Shown here piece by piece: positions 1 through 6,959 of a DNA stretch of 64,000 bases; within the stretch, counting starts at the first letter, position 1; each line of letters begins with the position of its first letter. The DNA is from Arthrobacter sp. zg-Y844 (GTDB taxonomy: Bacteria > Actinomycetota > Actinomycetes > Actinomycetales > Micrococcaceae): the NCBI RefSeq assembly GCF_024385465.1, contig NZ_JANFLS010000003.1:186001-250000 (forward strand), written 5' to 3'. The notes beneath the pieces were generated by a model. The model made no database searches, had not been told where the DNA came from, and saw only the letters and a list, made by a program, of their open reading frames with translations. The position numbers and the translations under genes are program-made.

Positions 1-592
1 GACCGGTCAGGACGGCGTCGCGGATGGCGACGCACCAGAGTCCGCAGGCTTCCTGGGCGTCGTCTTCCACGTGGGTCAGTGCGCTGAGTACACCGGCCGC
101 CGCCATGAGTTCGGCCGGATCCCGGTCCAGGTAGGCCAGGGCCAGGGGAGCAGTGCGCATCAGGGAGCCGTTGCCGGCGCTGCGGCCGGCGCGGGTGTGG
201 AACTCCTGGGCAGTACGGGTGAAATCGTCGGCGGTCGGGTCGGTCCGGCCGTCGTCGCTGGCGATGCGGCGGGCGCGGGCGATGACACTGCTGGTCTGCG
301 CGCCGACGTCCTTTGCGTCGCGTGCCCAGGCGGTCCAGGCGCGGACCACGGATGTGAGCGCTTCCGGGGTGGTGCCGGCGTCGAGGAATGCTTCGGCGAT
401 CGGGATCGCCATGGAGGTGTCGTCGGTCCATTCGGCCGGGTCGAACCCGAAGGGGCCGCCGCCCTTCATGGTGACCTCGGTGCCGTCGGGCAGCGGTGCG
501 CCGAATTCGTAGCCGGCGCCAAGGGCATCTCCGGCGGCGAGGGCGACGAGGACACCGGCGGCGCGGTGGTTCTGCTGTGAGTTCAGGTTCAT
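1..592 (-). CDS. ADP-ribosylglycohydrolase family protein (C-terminus cut by window edge)
   Basis: The minus-strand frame starting with ATG at 592 reads MNLNSQQNHRAAGVLVALAAG and stays open to the window edge (about 197 codons seen). The opening GVLVALAAGDALGAGYEFG, followed by FDPAEWTDDTSMAIPIAEAF, is the classic start of the DraG/ARH family. The acidic WTDDTSM motif supplies magnesium ligands in this family, which removes ADP-ribose from proteins or hydrolyses ADP-ribose conjugates in the cytoplasm. A GGAGG ribosome site sits just upstream. The start overlaps the stop of the ARPP-1 gene as ATGA, so the two are translationally coupled. The substrate cannot be read from sequence. The NrtR neighbour suggests a role in NAD or ADP-ribose turnover. 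Confidence 0.9.
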   Translation of the reverse strand, partial: MNLNSQQNHRAAGVLVALAAGDALGAGYEFGAPLPDGTEVTMKGGGPFGFDPAEWTDDTSMAIPIAEAFLDAGTTPEALTSVVRAWTAWARDAKDVGAQTSSVIARARRIASDDGRTDPTADDFTRTAQEFHTRAGRSAGNGSLMRTAPLALAYLDRDPAELMAAAGVLSALTHVEDDAQEACGLWCVAIRDAVLTG

Positions 593-1530
593 AGGGCCTC
601 CATAAGTGGGTGTTTGGTGTTCCAGCAAGATAGATGGGCAATATCGGGTTCCCTGTTGGGGAGCCGGACGGCCATGCCTTCTGCCATGACAGGGCCGCGG
701 ACGCCCAGGACGTTACGGCTGCGCATTGAGTCGTGGCGCCGGACGCCCTCGCTGTAGAACTCGCCGAAATCGATGGTTCCGGCGATGGCAGCAAAGTCAC
801 GGGCGAGCTGGCCGGGCATCGGTACGGTGCTCTGGGGCGCGGGCAACAGTGCCGCATCGAGCAACGCAGCGTCCATGAGCTGCTGGTAATGGCGTCGGAA
901 CAAAGTAGCCGTGCCGAAAACTTCCAGCAGCAGGGGTTGTCCGCCGACGCCGATCACCACGCCGCGTTGGCCCTCCAGCGGCTCCGGTACGGAGCTCGCG
1001 AAGCGGTGCCTGTCACGGCTGCCAAACCTGTCCAAATGCTCGGGAAGGGAACTGGTGGCTGTGGGTCCGGTGGCGGCGTCGAAACGCCGGACCCGTTCCC
1101 AGATCTGCTCCTGCCGTCGACCTCCGAATTGGGTGGACCCGGCGCCAGCTAGCTCGGCGCGGACGTTGAGTGGTGCCCTCCGTGCCTGGCGGTGGTGTGT
1201 GTTTTGGCCGGCTTCCCACCGTCCTGCCTCGACGCAGAACGTGTCGATGTCCAAGGTTTCGCCCACGTCGATGAGGACGTCGCGGGCGCAGGTGCGGTGT
1301 TGCTGTCCCCCTTCCAGCAGCTCACCTTCGAGCAGCAGGGCCGCGCGTTTCCCGTTGTTCCGGACCGTTAGCTGGCCCACCTTGGCGCCCGCCGCCAGTT
1401 CGGAGACGGCAAGGTCTGCGTGGAGTCCGGTGCTGATGCCGAGCCTCCCGCGTCCGGCTGTCCGGACGGGAAAGATCGTAAGTGGGCCGGCGGCAGTGCC
1501 GGCGCCGACGTGGAGTTGTGGAATCTGCAT
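589..1530 (-). CDS. ARPP-1 family domain protein
   Basis: The 313-residue protein starts MQIPQLHVGAGTAAGPLTIFPV, and a strong AGGAGG lies immediately before this ATG. The longer open frame to 1665 has no ribosome site and would run through the control region, so I reject that start. The N-terminal pattern (GPLTIFPV, then LLLEGELLEGGQQHRT) matches the ARPP-1 family (ARG and Rhodanese-Phosphatase-superfamily-associated protein), a domain found next to ADP-ribosylglycohydrolases. No catalytic activity is established for it to my knowledge. It is co-transcribed with the downstream ADP-ribosylglycohydrolase (4-base overlap) and divergent from NrtR, so a role in ADP-ribose metabolism is inferred from context. 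Confidence 0.8.
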   Translation of the reverse strand: MQIPQLHVGAGTAAGPLTIFPVRTAGRGRLGISTGLHADLAVSELAAGAKVGQLTVRNNGKRAALLLEGELLEGGQQHRTCARDVLIDVGETLDIDTFCVEAGRWEAGQNTHHRQARRAPLNVRAELAGAGSTQFGGRRQEQIWERVRRFDAATGPTATSSLPEHLDRFGSRDRHRFASSVPEPLEGQRGVVIGVGGQPLLLEVFGTATLFRRHYQQLMDAALLDAALLPAPQSTVPMPGQLARDFAAIAGTIDFGEFYSEGVRRHDSMRSRNVLGVRGPVMAEGMAVRLPNREPDIAHLSCWNTKHPLMEAL

Positions 1531-1549
1531 GTCGAACCTCCTCGCTTTA

Positions 1550-1617
1550 GCGCAAATGTGAGATAAGTAGTTCCAGTATGCACCGGTTGCATCTTTTGCG
1601 CAAGATTGAGATAAATG
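1550..1617. promoter_or_regulatory. NrtR/ARPP-1 divergent control region with two direct repeats
   Basis: Two near-identical 19-mers, 1550-1568 and 1599-1617, share GCGCAANNNTGAGATAA. The second is embedded in an imperfect palindrome ATCTTTTGCGCAAGAT (1591-1606). A plausible nrtR promoter is TTGCAT (1587-1592), a 17-base spacer, then GATAAA (1610-1615), so the second repeat covers its -10. On the other strand TTGCGC and CATACT are also 17 apart and point to ARPP-1. This is the expected place for autoregulation by NrtR. The assignment of these repeats to NrtR is inference. Confidence 0.55.
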
Positions 1618-1622
1618 GGGGT

Positions 1623-2288
1623 ATGAGTGAGTCCCGTATGCCCTTGTCCCTCCTGGATTATCCACGTCCTTCTGTAGCCGTGGACACCGCAGCGCTGACC
1701 GTGGCTGGGGACGAACTGATGGTCCTACTCGTACGCAGGCGGGAGGAACACCACGCGGGGGAGTGGGCGCTGCCTGGCACGTTCCTGCGGGAACGTGAAT
1801 CTCTGGCGGATGCCGTCCTGCGATCCCTCCGGGTCAAGGCTGGAATCGAGGGGAGGGTCCCGCAGCAGCTCCATGTCTTCGATGATCCGGACCGGGATGA
1901 CCGGGGCTGGACACTGTCCGTAGCCCATGTGGACGCAGTCCCGTTCCGGGAGCTGGAAACCCCGCTGCAGTCCGACGATGTCCGTCTGGCTTCGATCGCG
2001 GCGGAGACAGGCCTGATCGCCGCTCTGCCCTACGGCCACGCAGATATGGTGCTCTTGGCGGTTGAGCGGATGCGGCAGGACTATGCGCAGACCCCCGATC
2101 CGGCGGGCCTGCTGCCCGAGCCCTTCACGCTGAAGGAACTCAGGGACCTGCACGAGGCGGTGGCGGGCCGGACGCTGATGCGTGACACTTTCCGCCGACA
2201 GATGGAACCGCAACTGGTCGGTACCGGGCAGATGTCGGACGGTACCCGCGGACGGCCGTCGCGGTTGTGGCGGCGTGGGGCGGTATAG
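1623..2288 (+). CDS. nrtR: NrtR-type Nudix-related transcriptional regulator
   Basis: This 221-residue protein has an N-terminal Nudix-like fold (VAVDTAALTVAGDELMVLLVRRREEHHAGEWALPGTFL spans its core strands) and a C-terminal winged-helix region (PEPFTLKELRDLHEAVAGRTLMRDTFRRQM). That combination defines NrtR, which senses ADP-ribose and represses NAD-related genes. The Nudix box is degenerate: where an enzyme has RExxEE, this protein has LRSLRVKAG, so hydrolase activity is unlikely. The ATG at 1623 is chosen because it lies just downstream of a good promoter and keeps the control region free. It is divergent from ARPP-1 and ADP-ribosylglycohydrolase, which are its likely targets. Confidence 0.88.
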   Translation: MSESRMPLSLLDYPRPSVAVDTAALTVAGDELMVLLVRRREEHHAGEWALPGTFLRERESLADAVLRSLRVKAGIEGRVPQQLHVFDDPDRDDRGWTLSVAHVDAVPFRELETPLQSDDVRLASIAAETGLIAALPYGHADMVLLAVERMRQDYAQTPDPAGLLPEPFTLKELRDLHEAVAGRTLMRDTFRRQMEPQLVGTGQMSDGTRGRPSRLWRRGAV

Positions 2289-2425
2289 CAACACGCCGGG
2301 GAGAGTGAATATGGCGCACAGTCGGCAGAAACGGGATCGCGACGCCGAAGAAGTGCGACCAGTCCGTGGTCACTCTGGCAAACCAAGTGACCGCGGACAA
2401 GCGCGTGGGTCGGTACAGGGTTGGG

Positions 2426-3067
2426 TTACGGCAGGTCTAGACGAACGATTGCGGGTTCGGCCGACGGTTCAGTCTCCGTGTCACGGAAGGCAAGCGCGAG
2501 CACTTTCGCTCCGTCGGGAACCAGGAATCCGTATGACATCTGGGATTCGAATCCAGGTTGAAGGCTTGCGTTGCACTGAGGGTTGTCCTTCATCTCATAC
2601 AGGGAATCGATGGGGTCGAAGAGACGATCTTCAGCATCGAACAGGCCGACCTCAATCGGCCATCCACAGGTCAAATCCATGGATTCCTTGCCGTTGTTTT
2701 TTACGGTGGTCGTGACGATGACGTAGTGGCCGCCCGTTTGCGCGGGCACCTCTGTATACGTTTCATAACCGCTCCCCGAGCGGTAGTTGGTTTGGTTGAG
2801 CGAGACGGTTGGCGAATTCGCGGCACTGTGGACGGTCATTTGCACGCCGCCCTGTTCTGCAGGTTCCCCTACTTCTGCATAGCCCTTCTCAGTGGGCGAC
2901 GGGGTCGGGGTAGGAGTAGCTGTGGGAGGCAAAGTAGATTTTAGGCTCTTCGCTGTTTGCTCCTGAGTATCCGAGGGCACTGGCTCCTGGGCGTGCTGCA
3001 CATCGGTCGTGCCACAGCCCGCCGCAATCAGTGACAGCGCGACGAGCGGTAAAAACAACTTCTTCAA
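2426..3067 (-). CDS. Secreted lipoprotein, DUF4352-like
   Basis: The 213-residue protein has a lipoprotein signal peptide (MKKLFLPLVALSLIAAGC, lipobox IAAG/C), then a low-complexity Thr/Pro linker (PPTATPTPTPSPTEKG). The following domain of about 135 residues has the GGHYVIVTTTVKNNGKESMDL signature of DUF4352-type (telokin-like, Ig fold) extracellular modules. It should be anchored to the outside of the cytoplasmic membrane. Function is unknown. It stands alone between the NrtR gene and the defence island, and nothing in the sequence ties it to either. Confidence 0.85.
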   Translation of the reverse strand: MKKLFLPLVALSLIAAGCGTTDVQHAQEPVPSDTQEQTAKSLKSTLPPTATPTPTPSPTEKGYAEVGEPAEQGGVQMTVHSAANSPTVSLNQTNYRSGSGYETYTEVPAQTGGHYVIVTTTVKNNGKESMDLTCGWPIEVGLFDAEDRLFDPIDSLYEMKDNPQCNASLQPGFESQMSYGFLVPDGAKVLALAFRDTETEPSAEPAIVRLDLP

Positions 3068-3146
3068 TTTTGATCCCCAACAAATATCTCGATTAATGGT
3101 GCCGGCGGTGAGTGCCAGCCAACCTGAAGAATTTTACAGCTACCGA

Positions 3147-3643
3147 TTACCGCCGAAGATTCGCAAAGGGTAGCTGGCCGTAGGCCACGAAGAACTCCTC
3201 CAGTAGCTCGTCCTCGACGACCTTGGCGGACCGATTAGTAACCGGAAGCCAAGCGATACGGAGGTCCCGAGAGTTGGAGAGCTGCCATATGTACCGTCCA
3301 CCCCAGTGGCCGACCGGTAGGCCCTGGCCAAACTTAGCGAACTCGCCGATCCGTTTCCTCAGACCGCGCGTGACGTTCGCACCAGCATCGGCTTTGCCGA
3401 TATAAATCGTCGGGGCATTCCACAACCGTCCCTTCATCTTGGCAGGATCATCGGATCCTTGCCCTTGAACCATCCGCCCACGCTGGAATCGACCACAGTG
3501 TGCTCGCCACTGGTCCCTCGAACCACCGCGTACACACCGGGCTCGCGGGGAACGGTCGACAGATCGAGGTCGCCGAACGCCTTGAAGCCGGTGAAGCCCC
3601 GACTTCTTAGATCCGATTCATTGAATGCACTCACATTAACCAC
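3147..3643 (-). pseudogene. GIY-YIG-like protein interrupted by a frameshift
   Basis: Two overlapping minus-strand frames make one protein. The 5' frame starts at GTG 3643 behind GAGGAGG and reads to KDPMILPR then stop, and it carries EPGVYAVVRGTSGEH. The 3' frame carries APTIYIGKADAG...GLRKRIGEFAKFG and ends at 3147. Together, GVYAVV and IYIGKA form the GIY-YIG nuclease signature followed by the conserved arginine helix. Adding one C near 3443-3448 would join the frames as KDPMIPAKMKGRLW. So this is either a recent frameshift or a sequencing error. The start overlaps the end of the AddA-like gene, so it was the last gene of that operon. Confidence 0.7.
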
Positions 3644-6600
3644 GCGTCCTCCTCAGAACCTCGACACCGCTGGCGCGGCAGAGAATCAACACCAGTTCAG
3701 TAACTTCTTCGCCAGTGATACGGCCGATCATCTTGGCGTAGGTGCCCAGCTGCCGCCAATACGCGGCCAGCTGGTCCTCGCTGACGCTGATATCGGTCTT
3801 GAAGTCGGCGACCACCAGACTGCCGTCATCCTCCCGGTACATCAGGTCGATGATGCCCTCCACGGTGTGTCCGGTCTCCGGCACCATGATCGGCAGCTCG
3901 AGCCAGTGCTCGCGTTCGGCAGCCCGCCGGACAGGAGCACTTTCCAGCGCCGCCCGGGCGGACGCCTCCAGATCGGCAGCGTTGCGTAGACCCGCGCTTG
4001 CAGCGACGTCGGCCGCCAGAACGGGAAGCGACGGCGACAATTCCAGATCAGTGAGTTCCAACAGACGGTGCAGCGCGGTACCGAATGCCGGCCCGTGTTC
4101 CTCCGGCTTGCCGGCGAACCCAGGAAGCACTTCCTCACCCCCCGCCGGGGCATAGAACGCGGCAGCAACCCCGTAGTTCGTCGTGACTCCTGCACCGCCG
4201 CCCTTCGCCAGAGCGGTGACCGAGGTCCGGGACACGCGCGCTGATTCCGCAGCCCAGCCGGTGCTTGAAGCCAGCCAATCGTCCCAGTCAGGCACCGGAA
4301 CGGCCGTGCTTTGGTCTTTGTGCAGCGGCAGAAGATCCTCCGGCAACGCCAGATCCGGGGCCAGCTCGACGTCGTCGACCGACGCCAGGAGGGCGCTGAG
4401 GCTGCTGGGCGAACCACTATAGTGCGAGACGACCAGATGGCTCTCTGCCCGGGTACAGGCGACGTAAAGCAGCCGTCGCCGTTCCGCCTCCGTGAACGTC
4501 TTCTCCACGTCGGCAGCTTCTGCATAGCCGCTGGTCGAGACCCCCTTGCGGAAGCGGATGAACACGTTGCCTGCCTCGTCCCAAAGGGCGGGCTCGGGCG
4601 AGTGCTTGGGAGCGGAGCCGGCACCGGCCACCACAACCATCGGGAATTCCAGGCCTTTGGAGGCATGGATGGTCATGATCCGCACCGCCTGCATATCGGT
4701 CTCGGGCACCATGGCCTCCTTGACGCGGGCGTTCTCCTCCTGCTGCACGGCAGCCCACACCAGATAGTCCCGCAGCCCGCCGTGGGTCGCTTCCGTCCAA
4801 GCCCGGGCCTGATCGGTGACAAACCGGATCCGCCGCCACACGTCGCGGTAACGCGGGGTATCGGTTGCCGCCTCCAACACCCGCCGGTCGGCGGCGATCC
4901 GCTCGATCAGCTCCGCGGGGGAGAGCAGCGGCAGTTCCCGATGCAAACCGGACAGATACGCCAGCCCGGCGCGCACCGGGGAGTTCTCCTGCCCCTCGGG
5001 CGCCGGTGCGTACAGGTTCCAGGCTCCGCCGGCCTGCTTCCAGCGGAAAAGGTCGTCGTCGCCGCAGGCAAAGAGCGCCGACCGCAAGGCCAGTACCAAA
5101 GCCGCCTGGTCGGCGGTGTTGGCCAGTGTCCGCAGCGCCAACAGCAGATCGGTCACTTCCTGCGTGGCGTAGACCAGTGAGGAGGCTTCGGCCCGGTATT
5201 CGATGCCCGCAGCGTCCAGGGCGTCCTCCACATAGGGCAGCGCGGTGCGGGTGGGCAGCAGGATGCAGACGTCCTGCAGCTGGAGCGGCCGCCGTGCGAA
5301 CCCTTCCTTGTTTCCGGCCTGGTGCTGCCACGCCAGCGCTCCACCGGAACCGGTAGCCAGGCGGATCGCGGCGGCGATATCGGCAGCTTCCTGCCGGCTC
5401 CGGGACGCCGCGGTCACCTTCCCGTTCTCATCGGGAGTGGCACCGTTGCGTCCGAGCACGACGACGGCGGGACCGTCGTCGTCGTTCCAGGCCGGCCGGG
5501 CCGGGTCCGGAACCAGGGGATCGTACGGAGGCTGGATGGTCCCGTTGCCTACGATCAGGTGATTGAAGACCGCGTTGACCCAGTCCAGCAGCGCCGTTCC
5601 GGAGCGGAAGTTGGTCTGCAGGGTAGCCACCTCGGAACCGGGATCCGCGACCGCGCGGGCACGGGCTGCGAGGAAGGTGGCGATGTCAGCCCGGCGGAAG
5701 CGGTAGATGGACTGCTTCGGATCACCGACCATAAACAGGCGTCCCGGTGCCACCGGAAGGTCCTCCCAGCCGTCGGGGCCGCAGCTGGTGTCCGCCGCCA
5801 GACGGACAGCGATCTCGGCCTGGACCGGATCGGTGTCCTGGAATTCGTCCAGCATCAGATGCGTGTAGCACCGGTGCAAGGGCAGGCGTGCAGGGGCGTG
5901 TGCTTCGGTGTCTCCCACCAGCAGGTCGCGGGCGTGGACGAGCAGGTCGTGGTACTCCAGCTCACCGCTGCGCTGGCGCACCTTCGCAGCAGCCAGCAGG
6001 ACTTCGGCCAGGACCGCGCTGACCGTGTTGACGGCCGGGGACACCTGGCGGGCAATCAGCCCGTCCCGTTCTTCGACCAACAGCTGGAACTGCTGCTGGA
6101 TGCTTTTGACGTCGCCGACCCAGTTCTTTTTGGAGCCCTTCCTGGCGTAGCCGGTGGAGGGCAGGGTGTTCAGGACGTCGATGATCCTCCCGAAATCCCC
6201 GGATCCGCGCACGTCCTCGAGCTGGTCCCGCCACTCCTGCACCAGGGGGAAGCATGCCAAGAGCTTGTCCGCCGGGTCGGTGCAGACAGCCTTCCGCTCG
6301 AGGACCAATTCGGCCGCGCGCAGCAGCGGCCCCACATCGAGCGCCGGAACGGTCTGCCGCAGCGGCGGGTGGGTCCGCAGCCTGTCCCAGTTGCCGTCGA
6401 GGGCAGCGGCAACACTCCGCAGCTGGTCCAGGGTCACGCCGACGGCGAGCAGCACCCGAAGCGCGGCGTCGGCCGCCGGATCGGTAAACAGTGCTTGGCG
6501 TGCCTCTTCCCACCGGTGTTCGAAGGCGATCTCGGCGCGAAGCTCGTCCACCACGGTGATCAGCGGCGGCACTCCGGCCTCGATGGGGTATTCGCCGATC

Positions 6601-6959
6601 AGCCGGGCGGCGAAAGAGTGGATGGTCCCGATGGGTGCGGCATCGAGGCGGTCCAGCGCGGTGTTCCGCCGCTCGGTCCGGAGCTCATCCAGCCCGTAGG
6701 TTTTGGCGAGTTCGCCGCGCAGCCGGTCCCGGAGCTCGCCGGCGGCTTTCTCCGTGAAGGTGATGGCGGCAATCGCGCCGACGTCGACGCCGCCGTCCAC
6801 CAGGGCGGCGATGCGCCCGACCAGGGCATGGGTCTTGCCGCTTCCGGCGCCCGCCTCGACGAACACGGTGGTGTCCAGGGCATCGCCGATGACGTGCCGG
6901 TCGTCGGCGTCCTTCAGGTCCGGCTGGGCCGGGAACGGGGAGGTCTTCGGCTGGCTCAT
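3636..6959 (-). CDS. UvrD/AddA-like helicase with C-terminal PD-(D/E)XK nuclease
   Basis: The 1107-residue protein is an SF1A helicase-nuclease of the RecB/AddA type. Walker A is VEAGAGSGKTHAL near residue 40, followed by AAITFTEKAAGELRDR (motif Ia). Walker B and motif III are LMLDEFQDTDPVQAE and MVGDPKQSIYRFRRADI, and later motifs include RIMTIHASKGLEFPMVVV and RRRLLYVACTRAE. The last 90 residues contain IIDLMYR...LVVADFKTD, the D...DxK core of a PD-(D/E)XK nuclease. It should unwind and degrade DNA ends together with the upstream partner, which overlaps it by 4 bases (ATGA). I infer a role in DNA-end processing or defence because it follows the defence operon. No Chi-like specificity can be read. 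Confidence 0.88.
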   Translation of the reverse strand: MSQPKTSPFPAQPDLKDADDRHVIGDALDTTVFVEAGAGSGKTHALVGRIAALVDGGVDVGAIAAITFTEKAAGELRDRLRGELAKTYGLDELRTERRNTALDRLDAAPIGTIHSFAARLIGEYPIEAGVPPLITVVDELRAEIAFEHRWEEARQALFTDPAADAALRVLLAVGVTLDQLRSVAAALDGNWDRLRTHPPLRQTVPALDVGPLLRAAELVLERKAVCTDPADKLLACFPLVQEWRDQLEDVRGSGDFGRIIDVLNTLPSTGYARKGSKKNWVGDVKSIQQQFQLLVEERDGLIARQVSPAVNTVSAVLAEVLLAAAKVRQRSGELEYHDLLVHARDLLVGDTEAHAPARLPLHRCYTHLMLDEFQDTDPVQAEIAVRLAADTSCGPDGWEDLPVAPGRLFMVGDPKQSIYRFRRADIATFLAARARAVADPGSEVATLQTNFRSGTALLDWVNAVFNHLIVGNGTIQPPYDPLVPDPARPAWNDDDGPAVVVLGRNGATPDENGKVTAASRSRQEAADIAAAIRLATGSGGALAWQHQAGNKEGFARRPLQLQDVCILLPTRTALPYVEDALDAAGIEYRAEASSLVYATQEVTDLLLALRTLANTADQAALVLALRSALFACGDDDLFRWKQAGGAWNLYAPAPEGQENSPVRAGLAYLSGLHRELPLLSPAELIERIAADRRVLEAATDTPRYRDVWRRIRFVTDQARAWTEATHGGLRDYLVWAAVQQEENARVKEAMVPETDMQAVRIMTIHASKGLEFPMVVVAGAGSAPKHSPEPALWDEAGNVFIRFRKGVSTSGYAEAADVEKTFTEAERRRLLYVACTRAESHLVVSHYSGSPSSLSALLASVDDVELAPDLALPEDLLPLHKDQSTAVPVPDWDDWLASSTGWAAESARVSRTSVTALAKGGGAGVTTNYGVAAAFYAPAGGEEVLPGFAGKPEEHGPAFGTALHRLLELTDLELSPSLPVLAADVAASAGLRNAADLEASARAALESAPVRRAAEREHWLELPIMVPETGHTVEGIIDLMYREDDGSLVVADFKTDISVSEDQLAAYWRQLGTYAKMIGRITGEEVTELVLILCRASGVEVLRRTRG

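Noticed and set aside
2541-2560. GGATTCGAATCC, which resembles a tRNA T-loop
   Set aside because: It lies inside the lipoprotein gene, and no acceptor, D or anticodon stems can be drawn around it; it is a chance palindrome.
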